This document shows positions 1 through 9,002 of a stretch of 64,000 nt of DNA, in pieces. The notes beneath the pieces were generated by a model. The model had not been told where the DNA came from, searched no databases, and saw only the letters and a list, made by a program, of their open reading frames with translations. Made by a program: the position numbers and the translations under genes. Numbering within the stretch: position 1 is the first letter of the stretch; each line of letters begins with the position of its first letter. Origin of the DNA: Burkholderiales bacterium (lineage in GTDB: Bacteria; Pseudomonadota; Gammaproteobacteria; Burkholderiales; Nitrosomonadaceae); assembly GCA_024235795.1 (NCBI GenBank), contig JACKLR010000002.1:124001-188000 (forward strand), read 5' to 3'.

Positions 1-1
1 G

Positions 2-1501
2 TTTTCTGCGGAAATTGAGCATCTTTCAACAAAGCTGCCAACCCGGGTGCAGAGCAGAAATCATCCGGAACGTCCTGATTTAAGGCATTTGCCACTGGTT
101 ACCATTGATGGCGAAACGGCCCGTGATTTTGATGATGCGGTGTATTGTGAACGGGATGCTGACGGCTATACGCTATATGTTGCGATTGCTGATGTGAGTC
201 ACTATGTTCAACCCGGCGATGTTTTCGATCAGGAAGCGCTTAATCGCGGTAATTCAGTTTATTTTCCTCAACGCGTGATTCCGATGTTGCCAGAGGTGCT
301 TTCAAATGAACTGTGCTCACTCAATCCCAACCGCAACCGTTTGTGCATGGTTTGTGAAATTCGCTTTGATAGTCATGGAGAAAAACTGGATTATGAATTT
401 TACCCGGCGCTGATGCGCTCGCATGCACGGTTGACGTATACGATTGTTGCAGCGATGCTGGCGGATCCAGATGGTAAAGATGTCAGGAAATATGAGAAGC
501 TTTATCCCGATCTGAAAAACCTCTATGAACTGTTCAAGGTTTTGCTTGATGCGCGCAACAAGCGCGGGGCAATAGATTTTGAGACCACTGAAACGCAGAT
601 GTTTTTCAACGATCAGGGCAAAATTGATAAAATTGAGCCGGTACGGCGCAACGAAGCCCATCGTTTAATCGAAGAATGCATGCTCGCAGCGAATGTATGT
701 GCGGCAGAGTTTTTGCTGAAGCATCGTCATCCTGCTCTGTTCCGTGTCCATGAACGGCCTGCGGCGGATAAGCTGGAAGCGTTGCGTCAATTTCTCAAGG
801 AAGTCGGCGTTCAGCTCAGTGGAAGAAAAAAGCCCAAGGCGAGCGACTACGCGAAAACATTGCATAAAATAAAGGGCAGGCCAGATATGCATCTTTTGCA
901 GATGGTCATGTTGCGTTCCTTGCCGCAGGCGATATACAGTCCGGATAATTGCGGCCATTTCGGGCTGTCTTATGATGCTTATACGCACTTTACTTCCCCC
1001 ATTCGGCGCTACCCGGATTTGTTGACGCATCGTGCGATCAAAGCTGTTTTGAATGGGGAAAAATATCAGCCTGGCGACTGGCATGACCTGGGACGCCATT
1101 GTTCGCAAACGGAAAGACGTGCCGATGAAGCGACCCGGGATGTAGAAAACTGGCTGAAGTGTTTTTTTATGCACGATAAAATCGGTGAATGTTTTGAAGG
1201 TATTATCAGCAGTGTTACCGGTTTTGGCTTGTTTGTGGCGCTGGATGATGTGTATGTGGAAGGGTTGATTCATATATCGGAATTACCCAGCGACTATTTC
1301 CATTTTGACGCAGTCCGGCAACGTTTGCTGGGTGAGCGCAGCGGCAAACAATACCGTATCGGTGACCGGTTAAGCGTCAAACTGGTGCGGGTTGACCTGG
1401 AAACCAGTAAAATAGACTTCATCCTGAATGAACCAACAGAAGCCGGTAAACAGAAGAAAAAGCCACGGTCCGTTAAAAATTCCAAGAAACAACGTCAATA
1501 A
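2..1501 (+). CDS. rnr: Ribonuclease R, 5' end outside the window
   Basis: Processive 3'-5' exoribonuclease of the RNase II/RNB family, which degrades structured RNA. The reading frame is open from base 2, so the N-terminal cold-shock domains lie outside the window; a GTG at 47 is internal. The RNB active-site motif DGETARDFDDAVY is present with its clustered aspartates. A C-terminal S1 RNA-binding domain (about GECFEGIISSVTGFGLFV) is followed by a Lys/Arg-rich tail ending KNSKKQRQ, as in bacterial RNase R. It is followed 43 bp later by rlmB, the order seen in many proteobacteria, so the two are probably co-transcribed. Confidence 0.95.
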   Translation, partial: FSAEIEHLSTKLPTRVQSRNHPERPDLRHLPLVTIDGETARDFDDAVYCERDADGYTLYVAIADVSHYVQPGDVFDQEALNRGNSVYFPQRVIPMLPEVLSNELCSLNPNRNRLCMVCEIRFDSHGEKLDYEFYPALMRSHARLTYTIVAAMLADPDGKDVRKYEKLYPDLKNLYELFKVLLDARNKRGAIDFETTETQMFFNDQGKIDKIEPVRRNEAHRLIEECMLAANVCAAEFLLKHRHPALFRVHERPAADKLEALRQFLKEVGVQLSGRKKPKASDYAKTLHKIKGRPDMHLLQMVMLRSLPQAIYSPDNCGHFGLSYDAYTHFTSPIRRYPDLLTHRAIKAVLNGEKYQPGDWHDLGRHCSQTERRADEATRDVENWLKCFFMHDKIGECFEGIISSVTGFGLFVALDDVYVEGLIHISELPSDYFHFDAVRQRLLGERSGKQYRIGDRLSVKLVRVDLETSKIDFILNEPTEAGKQKKKPRSVKNSKKQRQ

Positions 1502-1544
1502 GTCGATTACGATAAGCTTCCATTTTTATTGTGTTTAGAAAAAA

Positions 1545-2306
1545 ATGCCTTCCAAGTGTCTGATTTTCGGATTTCATGCAGTTACCAGCCGGTTAAGACA
1601 GAGTCCTGACAGTATTCAGGAAATCTATATTGATGTCGCACGCGATGATCAGCGTATGCGCAGTCTGATGACGCTGGCCAAATCCCTTAATATCCGGTTG
1701 ATATTCTGCGAGAATGAGCGGCTTGAAAAAATGGCGGGCAGCCGGCGTCATCAAGGTATCGCTGCCAATATTGTTTCGGCTGCTTCATATATTGGTATTG
1801 ATGATGTGCTGGATACGTTAAACGAGCCAGCCAGGCTGTTGATACTGGACGGCATACAGGATCCGCATAATCTTGGTGCGTGCTTGCGGGTAGCAGATGC
1901 TTTTGGTGTACATGCCGTGATTGCGCCGAAAGATCGCGCCGTTGGTTTGACGGCTGCCGTGCATAAAGTATCCAGTGGTGCTGCTGATGCTGTACCTTAT
2001 ATTGTCGTTACCAATCTGGCGCGTACAATGCGTCAGCTTAAAGCGCGAGATATCTGGATAATCGGTACAGCGGATAATGCTGACCATGATCTTAATGATT
2101 TTGATATCAGTGGTTCGGTTGCCTGGGTATTCGGGTCTGAAGAAAAAGGAATGCGGCGACTAACAAGGGAGAACTGTGACCAGGTGGTACGCATTCCCAT
2201 GCTGGGCAGCGTTGCGAGTCTCAACGTGGCGGTCACTGCGGGTATTTGTTTCTTTGAGACTTTTCGGCAACAATCCAAAAACAATCAGAATGCAAAGGCG
2301 CTTTGA
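1545..2306 (+). CDS. rlmB: 23S rRNA (guanosine-2'-O-)-methyltransferase RlmB
   Basis: SpoU/TrmH-family SPOUT methyltransferase that modifies G2251 in the peptidyl-transferase P loop of 23S rRNA, using S-adenosylmethionine. The 253 aa fit the family. The N-terminal substrate-binding domain is followed by the SPOUT motifs: motif 1 DGIQDPHNLGACLRVADAFG, motif 2 WVFGSEEKGMRRLTRENCDQ and motif 3 IPMLGSVASLNVAVTAGI, which form the trefoil knot. It lies directly downstream of rnr and about 100 bp before argS. Confidence 0.94.
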   Translation: MPSKCLIFGFHAVTSRLRQSPDSIQEIYIDVARDDQRMRSLMTLAKSLNIRLIFCENERLEKMAGSRRHQGIAANIVSAASYIGIDDVLDTLNEPARLLILDGIQDPHNLGACLRVADAFGVHAVIAPKDRAVGLTAAVHKVSSGAADAVPYIVVTNLARTMRQLKARDIWIIGTADNADHDLNDFDISGSVAWVFGSEEKGMRRLTRENCDQVVRIPMLGSVASLNVAVTAGICFFETFRQQSKNNQNAKAL

Positions 2307-2404
2307 GAAAATAGTTTTTAATTGTCAGAAGCGCTGATAGTCATAGTATATTTGAAATTTTTTCGATAACAATCTAGCAATATTAAGAAATAAAATCGTT
2401 TTCC

Positions 2405-4165
2405 ATGATGAATACTTCGGAACTTCCAAATTTAAAGATACATTTGTCCCAGCTTATGCAGCAGGCTGTTGACCAAGTTATGACCAGCGATACAGCGATA
2501 TCTATTGAAATAACACGTACCAAGCAAGCCAGTCATGGCGATTATGCCTGTAATCTTGCTATGCAGTTGGCCAAACCATTACATAAAAATCCCCGCGAAA
2601 TTGCCACCATGTTAATCGAGGCGATGCCAGCATCGCCCAGTCTCGAAAAGGTTGAGGTTGCAGGTGCAGGGTTTATCAATTTTTTTATCAAAAACACTGT
2701 CAAACAAGCCTACCTTTACCATATCCTGCAAACAGGAAGCACTTATGGTTTCAATGATGCTGGCAAGGGGAAAAAAATTCAGGTGGAATTTGTATCGGCG
2801 AATCCGACGGGGCCGCTGCATGTCGGGCATGGTCGTGGTGCTGCTTTTGGCGCAAGTCTTGCCAATGTGCTTTCGGCTGCTGGTTATTCGGTCACGCGCG
2901 AATATTATGTCAATGATGCAGGCCGCCAAATGGATATTCTGGCGCTTTCAACGTGGTTGCGATACCTGGCTTTAAACGACGTCCATGTGCCATTTCCGGA
3001 AAATGCCTATCAAGGCGAATATGTTAAAGATATGGCCAGACTTATTTACCAGGCCCATGCAGATCGTTATGTTCATGAACCAGCGAGATTACTGGACGGA
3101 CTGCCCGAAACGGCCCATGAAACAGCGGTGAATACCGATGAAGATCTGGATCAGTTGATAGCCAACGCCAAGAAAATACTGGGCCAAGATTACGCCTATA
3201 TTCATAATCTTGTGCTGACTGAACAGTTAGGTGATTTCCGCAATGATTTGATGGAATTTGGGGTCGAGTTTGATACCTGGTTTTCAGAACAATCACTTTT
3301 TGACAATGGACTGGTTGCACATGCGATGCAATTGCTCGAAGAAAAAAAACAGCTTTATCGGCAGGATGGCGCTGTTTGGTTCCGATCTACTGATTTTGGT
3401 GATGAAAAGGATCGGGTGGTGCAAAGAGAAAATGGCCAGTTTACCTATTTTGCTTCGGATATTGCTTATCATCTCAATAAATTCGATCGGGGCTTCGAAA
3501 CGGTGATAAACATTTGGGGTGCGGATCATCATGGATACATTTCTCGCGTAAAAGGGGCGCTGCAGGCATTGCAGCTGGATCCGGATAAGCTGAAAATCGC
3601 ATTGGTGCAGTTTGCGGTGTTATACAGGGACGGTAAAAAGGCCCCAATGTCAACCCGTTCGGGCGAATTCGTCACACTACGGGAGTTGCGACAAGAAGTT
3701 GGCAAAGATGCGGCGCGTTTCTTTTATGTCATGCGCAAAAGCGATCAGCATCTCGATTTTGATCTTGATCTGGCAAAATCACAAAGTAACGAAAACCCGG
3801 TTTATTATGTACAGTATGCTCATGCGCGTATCTGTAGCGTATTGGCGCAATGGGACGGTGATCCTGCAGTTTTGGTTGATGCAAATACGGATTTGCTGAC
3901 AATTGAGAACGAGCTGGCTTTGTTGCAGCAGCTGATTGATTTTCCTGATACGATTGAAGCAGCGGCAAAAGAATTTTCTCCGCATTTGGTTGCTTTTTAC
4001 CTGAGAGAATTGGCCAGTGAATTTCATAGTTATTATAATTCAACGCATTTTCTGGTGCCGGAAATTGCACTGATGGAAGCGCGGCTGGCATTGATTACGG
4101 CGATTCATCATGTGCTCAAAAACGGGTTAAAATTATTAGGTGTCGACGCGCCAGAAAAAATGTAA
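2405..4165 (+). CDS. argS: Arginyl-tRNA synthetase
   Basis: Class I aminoacyl-tRNA synthetase that charges tRNA-Arg. The 586 aa are the usual length. The N-terminal additional domain (residues 1-110) precedes the catalytic Rossmann fold with the HIGH-type motif HVGH at 139-142. The KMSKS loop is the variant PMSTRSGEF typical of ArgRS. A C-terminal DALR anticodon-binding domain ends the protein (YYVQYAHARICSVL onward). Two ATG codons stand in tandem at the start and either could be used. The SPOR-domain gene follows 28 bp later, the usual argS-ftsN-like neighbourhood in betaproteobacteria. Confidence 0.96.
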   Translation: MMNTSELPNLKIHLSQLMQQAVDQVMTSDTAISIEITRTKQASHGDYACNLAMQLAKPLHKNPREIATMLIEAMPASPSLEKVEVAGAGFINFFIKNTVKQAYLYHILQTGSTYGFNDAGKGKKIQVEFVSANPTGPLHVGHGRGAAFGASLANVLSAAGYSVTREYYVNDAGRQMDILALSTWLRYLALNDVHVPFPENAYQGEYVKDMARLIYQAHADRYVHEPARLLDGLPETAHETAVNTDEDLDQLIANAKKILGQDYAYIHNLVLTEQLGDFRNDLMEFGVEFDTWFSEQSLFDNGLVAHAMQLLEEKKQLYRQDGAVWFRSTDFGDEKDRVVQRENGQFTYFASDIAYHLNKFDRGFETVINIWGADHHGYISRVKGALQALQLDPDKLKIALVQFAVLYRDGKKAPMSTRSGEFVTLRELRQEVGKDAARFFYVMRKSDQHLDFDLDLAKSQSNENPVYYVQYAHARICSVLAQWDGDPAVLVDANTDLLTIENELALLQQLIDFPDTIEAAAKEFSPHLVAFYLRELASEFHSYYNSTHFLVPEIALMEARLALITAIHHVLKNGLKLLGVDAPEKM

Positions 4166-4193
4166 CTTATTGTTTTAGAGGATTTAAATATTC

Positions 4194-4898
4194 ATGAGCC
4201 GCGATTATAAATCTCGTAAATCCACGTCATCCAAAGGTGGCAAAGGGTCATTGATGCTGGGGGTGTTTATTGGCTATACCCTGGGTATAGTGAGTGCCAT
4301 AGGTTTATGGTTCTATCTGGAGCAAGTGCCAAGCCCTTTTTTGTCAGAAGAACAGATTTCTGCATATGACAGGGCAGATGATGATTCCGATAATAAAATG
4401 CAACCTGGTGTTTCCGAATCGCCAGTGGAAAATACACCTATCGCAACAGTGGAAGAGAAAGCACAATTTGACTTTTATAATATCTTGCCCGGTGAAGATG
4501 ATTCACTTACCGTGTATGAAACGCCACAGCCTATAATACAACCCAGGGAAGTGGAAAAACAGCAGGCTTTAATAAGGCCTGCACCTGCTTCGGCTGCACC
4601 CTTGTCCTCACCACCGCCACCTGCAGCAGAGACAAGACAAGTTGAACCGGTTAGTATTGCAGCGGATACATACTATTTGCAGGTCGGTTCATTTCGTAGC
4701 ACTGCAGATGCAGACAATCTCAAGGCAAGACTTGCGTTGTTAGGTGTTGTTGCATCTGTGCAATCTGCGGATTTATCCGAGAAAGGTATCTGGTATCGTG
4801 TACGGGTTGGTCCATTTACGCAAAAAGCTCGCGTGGATCAGGTGCATACTACATTGCGTGAAAATGGCATCGAAGCACAGTTTATCAAGGCCCGTTGA
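4194..4898 (+). CDS. SPOR-domain inner-membrane protein (FtsN-like)
   Basis: Bitopic protein of 234 aa. A basic N-terminus is followed by one membrane segment at about residues 19-40 (LMLGVFIGYTLGIVSAIGLW), then a low-complexity Pro/Glu-rich periplasmic linker and a C-terminal SPOR domain (about 155-234, YYLQVGSFRSTADADNLKAR). SPOR domains bind denuded septal peptidoglycan, so a cell-division role like that of FtsN is likely. An AGAGGA ribosome-binding site precedes the ATG. It sits between argS and dsbA, as in related betaproteobacteria. No essential FtsN-specific motif can be confirmed. Confidence 0.85.
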   Translation: MSRDYKSRKSTSSKGGKGSLMLGVFIGYTLGIVSAIGLWFYLEQVPSPFLSEEQISAYDRADDDSDNKMQPGVSESPVENTPIATVEEKAQFDFYNILPGEDDSLTVYETPQPIIQPREVEKQQALIRPAPASAAPLSSPPPPAAETRQVEPVSIAADTYYLQVGSFRSTADADNLKARLALLGVVASVQSADLSEKGIWYRVRVGPFTQKARVDQVHTTLRENGIEAQFIKAR

Positions 4899-4964
4899 TT
4901 CTGTTGTCTTTGATGGTTTCATGACTGGTTAAATCAAAATTAACGATATAGAGTGAGCATTCTT

Positions 4965-5600
4965 ATGAATAGACTGATTGCAATCTTAACTGTATTTTTA
5001 GGAATAACCGTGCTGAACATGGCGTATGTCCATGCTGAAGTCGTTGAGGGGAGAGACTATGAAGTGCTGAAAAACCCACAACCCACTCAGAACAGCGACC
5101 TTATCGAAGTCATTGAATTTTTCTGGTATGGTTGTCCGCACTGCTACACCGTACATCCACATGTTAAAACTTGGTTAATAAATAAGCCGGATGATGTTGA
5201 CTTTCGTTATGTACCGGCAATATTCAGAGATAACTGGGTCCCGGGTGCCAAAATATTTTATTCGATAGAAACGTTGGGCATGATGGAGACGTTGCACGAT
5301 AAAATCTATGATGCCATTCATCGTGACAAAGTTAATTTAAGTGATGAGTCCGTTTTGTTTAATTGGATCGAGAAGCAAGGGGTCGATAAAGAAAAATTTG
5401 TCAAGGTTTACAATTCATTTACAACACAAAATCAAATTGCGCGATCGAATCAGATGATGCGTCAATATCAGCTAGCCGGCGTACCCGCATTCGTGATTGA
5501 GGGGAAATATCTTACTACCGGTAGAAAAGGTGGAACGCCACAGAATACGATGCGTATAGTCAGTGAAATTATCGATATGATTCGCAGCGCTAAAGAGTAA
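4965..5600 (+). CDS. dsbA: Thiol:disulfide interchange protein DsbA
   Basis: Periplasmic oxidoreductase that introduces disulfides into exported proteins. A signal peptide (MNRLIAILTVFLGITVLNMA) is followed by a thioredoxin fold with the active site CPHC at residues 57-60 of this model and a cis-Pro loop (LAGVPAFVI). The ATG at 4965 is preferred because it places the basic residue and hydrophobic core as a normal signal peptide; an in-frame GTG at 4953 would add four residues. About 211 aa, usual for DsbA. It lies 66 bp downstream of the SPOR gene and may be in the same transcript. Confidence 0.93.
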   Translation: MNRLIAILTVFLGITVLNMAYVHAEVVEGRDYEVLKNPQPTQNSDLIEVIEFFWYGCPHCYTVHPHVKTWLINKPDDVDFRYVPAIFRDNWVPGAKIFYSIETLGMMETLHDKIYDAIHRDKVNLSDESVLFNWIEKQGVDKEKFVKVYNSFTTQNQIARSNQMMRQYQLAGVPAFVIEGKYLTTGRKGGTPQNTMRIVSEIIDMIRSAKE

Positions 5601-5704
5601 TAAACGCTGTTGACTTATTGATCCTCGTTGGGGTTTTTTGTGCGTGCACGACGGAAATACGCAATATCAGAAAATAATCATTAAGTAATCTATAAACCGC
5701 TTCA

Positions 5705-6169
5705 ATGTCGATAGAAAAAATTATTTTTGGAGCCGGCTGTTTTTGGGGGGTGCAATCGACTTTTAGTCGAGTGAACGGCGTGACTAAGACAACCTGTGGC
5801 TATTCAGGGGGTCATGTTCCGCATCCTTCCTATGAAATGGTTTGTTCAGGCAATACCGGTCATGCCGAAGTTGTGCAGGTTGAATATGACCCGGAAACAG
5901 TGTCAATCAATGAATTGTTTGACTTGTTCTGGCAATGCCATGATCCTACGACAAAAGACCGGCAGGGCGTCGATATTGGGACACAGTACCGTTCCGCCAT
6001 TTATTTTTTCACGCAGGAGCAGGCAACAGCTGCCAAATTATCCAGAGACAAACTCCAGCAGAACGGACGCTGGCAGTCATCTGTTGTGACCGAGATATTG
6101 CCCGTCAAGCAATTTTATCCTGCTGAAGACTATCATCAACACTATTTTGAGAAACGGGGTATTCACTGA
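5705..6169 (+). CDS. msrA: Peptide methionine-(S)-S-oxide reductase MsrA
   Basis: Repairs methionine-S-sulfoxide in oxidised proteins. The active-site motif GAGCFWG is at residues 9-15 with catalytic Cys12. Further family signatures are YSGGHVPHPSYEMVCSGNTGH and GVDIGTQYRSAIYF. The 154-aa protein has no signal peptide, so it is cytoplasmic and of the short MsrA type. No extra C-terminal resolving Cys is visible; candidates are the Cys in TTCGYSGG or EMVCSG. It stands alone between dsbA and the HDOD gene. Confidence 0.94.
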   Translation: MSIEKIIFGAGCFWGVQSTFSRVNGVTKTTCGYSGGHVPHPSYEMVCSGNTGHAEVVQVEYDPETVSINELFDLFWQCHDPTTKDRQGVDIGTQYRSAIYFFTQEQATAAKLSRDKLQQNGRWQSSVVTEILPVKQFYPAEDYHQHYFEKRGIH

Positions 6170-6312
6170 ATTTACACTCCATTTCAGATTTATTTTATTC
6201 AATGGTGCTAGGTTTAGATAGGTTATAAATAGCGCTTCGTGTCATCAGGAAAAGTTGCATAAGCTGACAATCGCTATTGTCCAAAATTCGGATGCGCGTT
6301 ATTTTATGACTA

Positions 6313-7968
6313 ATGCAGGCCAGCAAGGTACTTATGATGATAAAAGCAATGCAAGAGAAAGACCTCTCCAAGATCTCGTCTGATCAGTCAATTTCGGCAG
6401 AAAGCGGGGATCAGAACAACCAGGAAATCTCTGTCGAGGACGGATTGTTATCGGCGGTAAGAAATGATTCGGACCTGCCTGCATTAGGCGCTTCAATATC
6501 ACGCATTGTACAATTGTCTTCATCAGATGATGAGTCGGTACGGAAACTGGCTTATTTTGTGTTATCTGATGTCTCCTTGACCCAAAAGATTCTGCGCTTA
6601 TCCAATTCGGTGTCTTTTCGTACCGTTTCAAATAAGGCGATTACCAGTATCAGCAAGGCTATTTTTCTGCTTGGTTTTAATACCGTTAAGGCCTGTGCGT
6701 TGGCAATACTGCTAGTTGATGGAATGGCCGGGAAGAATGCCAGACATGTGCGTTACGAATTAATATGTGCGCTGGCCGCCAGCATGGTAGGCCGTGAATT
6801 GGCCCGCTATAGTTATTTTAAAGACGCCGAGGAAATTGCTGTGGCGGCGTTATTTAAAAATGTTGGGCGTTTGCTGTTAGCCGCATATTACCCTGACCAG
6901 TATCAGGAAATGATGGCGCTAATTAAACGAGGGAAGCATACGACAGCTCAGGCCTCTAAAAAAGTGCTCAATTTTAATCTGGATGATTTTGCCGAAAATA
7001 TTCTGAATGAATGGGAAATACCGGCCAGTATTATCAAAGCATTAAAAACACAGTCGGTCAGTGAGTTAAAGCTGCCCAAAAATAAAACAGAATGGATGCA
7101 GCAGGCGGTTGAGTTAAGTGATAAAGCCGTCCCACTGGTTCTGGGCTCAGCGGAATCCTGGGATATAGATATAGAAAATACAATATTAACCCGGTTTGGT
7201 AAGACGTTAAATCTGGATAAAACCAAACTGAATAAATTGATTATCGATGCAAGTAAAGAAACAAATACGCTCGAAATTAATGCAGAACTGATTTCTCAGC
7301 ATGAAAAAAAGGAAATCGGTATGAGTGCTGCAAAATTTGAATTACAAAGCCAACAAGAAGAGGAATTGCTTAAGGAACTGGTTTTTGAGTTTGAGGATAA
7401 AGATGCGCAAGAGTACAGTAAGATACAATGTTATCCAAGCGGGAAACCTTTAAATGCGACAGAATTACTACTTACAGGTATTCAAGATGTGACTGAGGTT
7501 ATGGCTTCGGGTAAATATAAACTTAGCGACCTGATTACACTAGTACTGGAAACTTTTTATAACAGCCTGGGTTTTCGTTTTATCACCTTGTGTCTGAGGG
7601 ATTTGGAACACGGCCAATACCGGGCCCGCAGCTCACTCGGCAGTAACTTTTCGGCCAGACAAAAGGCATTTGTCTTTCCCATCACAGCGTCTACGGATTT
7701 ATTTCATTTGGCAATGAAAAATAATGTAGATTTGATTATCTCGGATGCATCTACTACGAAGGTGCGTAATTTACTGCCCAAATGGCATGTCGACTTGCTG
7801 CCGGATGCGCGTAGTTTTATTGTGCTGCCTTTGGTTGTTAATTCAAAAAGAATAGGTTTTTTTTATGCAGATCGCCAACAGGAAGCGCCTGAAGGTGTAT
7901 CATCTGAAGAAATGCGGCTCATTAAGACATTGAAAGCCCAGGTATTAACTGCGTTGAATACAAGATAA
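6313..7968 (+). CDS. HDOD-domain protein with C-terminal GAF-like domain
   Basis: The 551-aa cytoplasmic protein has an N-terminal HDOD domain (about residues 45-270; LPALGASISRIVQLSSSDDE, then VSLTQKILRLSNSVSF and AIFLLGFNTVKA). HDOD proteins are HD-superfamily folds used in signalling, usually without the catalytic HD pair. The C-terminal third (about 385-550, FITLCLRDLEHGQYRARSSL and SFIVLPLVVNSKRIGFFYAD) reads as a GAF-type sensor. A role in regulation is inferred; no output domain or partner gene is adjacent. A 29-bp gap separates it from gmk. Confidence 0.8.
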   Translation: MQASKVLMMIKAMQEKDLSKISSDQSISAESGDQNNQEISVEDGLLSAVRNDSDLPALGASISRIVQLSSSDDESVRKLAYFVLSDVSLTQKILRLSNSVSFRTVSNKAITSISKAIFLLGFNTVKACALAILLVDGMAGKNARHVRYELICALAASMVGRELARYSYFKDAEEIAVAALFKNVGRLLLAAYYPDQYQEMMALIKRGKHTTAQASKKVLNFNLDDFAENILNEWEIPASIIKALKTQSVSELKLPKNKTEWMQQAVELSDKAVPLVLGSAESWDIDIENTILTRFGKTLNLDKTKLNKLIIDASKETNTLEINAELISQHEKKEIGMSAAKFELQSQQEEELLKELVFEFEDKDAQEYSKIQCYPSGKPLNATELLLTGIQDVTEVMASGKYKLSDLITLVLETFYNSLGFRFITLCLRDLEHGQYRARSSLGSNFSARQKAFVFPITASTDLFHLAMKNNVDLIISDASTTKVRNLLPKWHVDLLPDARSFIVLPLVVNSKRIGFFYADRQQEAPEGVSSEEMRLIKTLKAQVLTALNTR

Positions 7969-7997
7969 CGTTTTTTGAATCTGGAAGACAGAAGAGA

Positions 7998-8615
7998 ATG
8001 GTCATGACGACAGGTTGCTTGTTTATTATTAGTGCCCCTTCAGGAGCTGGGAAAACCAGTCTCATTAAAGCGTTGCTGAGTAAAGACGCTCATCTCAGCT
8101 TGTCTATCTCTTATACTTCTCGTCAACCACGTCCCGGAGAAGTAAATGGACGTGATTATCATTTTGTCAGCGAGCAGACCTTCAGGGAAATGCAGGTTCA
8201 AGGGGAATTTTTGGAAAGCGCAGAAGTCTATGGCAATTTGTATGGCACTTCGCAGAAATGGATCAATAAGGCGATTGTATCGGGCCAGGACATCTTGCTT
8301 GAAATTGATTGTCAAGGCGCAGAACAGGTGCGGCGATATTTTGCACAGGCAATCGGCATTTTTATTCTGCCGCCATCAGGGAAAGTACTGGAGAAGCGTC
8401 TGATAACACGCGACCAGGATCATACCGATGTAATCCGAAAGCGACTGGAAGCGGTGCGTGAAGAAGTCAGTCATGTGAATGAATTTGACTATGTTATTAT
8501 TAACGATGAACTGGAAAATGCGGTTAATAATTTAGTCTGCATCGTGAATGCAGAACGAATGAAAAGAGAAAGGCAGATCAAAAAATATCAAACATTGATC
8601 GCACAGTTCACATAA
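7998..8615 (+). CDS. gmk: Guanylate kinase
   Basis: Phosphorylates GMP to GDP with ATP. The P-loop APSGAGKTS is at residues 13-21, followed by the GMP-binding segment SYTSRQPRPGEVNGRDYHFV and the lid region. The 205 aa match the family. An AGAAGAG ribosome-binding site lies just upstream of the ATG at 7998; an internal ATG two codons later is an alternative. The order gmk-rpoZ-spoT matches the E. coli arrangement and links GTP/GDP supply with ppGpp metabolism. Confidence 0.96.
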   Translation: MVMTTGCLFIISAPSGAGKTSLIKALLSKDAHLSLSISYTSRQPRPGEVNGRDYHFVSEQTFREMQVQGEFLESAEVYGNLYGTSQKWINKAIVSGQDILLEIDCQGAEQVRRYFAQAIGIFILPPSGKVLEKRLITRDQDHTDVIRKRLEAVREEVSHVNEFDYVIINDELENAVNNLVCIVNAERMKRERQIKKYQTLIAQFT

Positions 8616-8711
8616 AATTGTTATTTTCTGAACCCGGCAATATCAAATTGATAGCGTACTAGGTTGACCGTTTTTTATTAACTGCTGTTTTATTAACTGA
8701 TTAGAATAATT

Positions 8712-8918
8712 ATGGCCCGTATTACTGTAGATGATTGTTTATTAAAAATACCGAATCGTTTTGATATGACTTTGGCTGCCACGGCCCGTGCAAGGCAACT
8801 GGCAATGGGTGCTGCACCTATGATTGAGTCGGCGCGGGATAAGCCGACGGTGATCGCGCTACGCGAGCTTGCGCAAGGTAAAATCGATATGGATATTTTG
8901 AATCCCAGAAACCTGTAA
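8712..8918 (+). CDS. rpoZ: RNA polymerase omega subunit
   Basis: Small 68-aa subunit that helps assemble and stabilise RNA polymerase and contributes to the ppGpp site. The start MARITVDDCLLKIPNRFDMT and the RARQLAMG segment are the family signature. The gene lies 97 bp after gmk and 85 bp before spoT. It is somewhat shorter than the E. coli subunit but normal for betaproteobacteria. Confidence 0.95.
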   Translation: MARITVDDCLLKIPNRFDMTLAATARARQLAMGAAPMIESARDKPTVIALRELAQGKIDMDILNPRNL

Positions 8919-9002
8919 TTTAACAGACAGGGAGACTGTGAACGCGCCTGCATGGTCTTGTCCTTTTTTTCAAGCGATCAACTCGTTCGGTTGGCTGTTT
9001 AA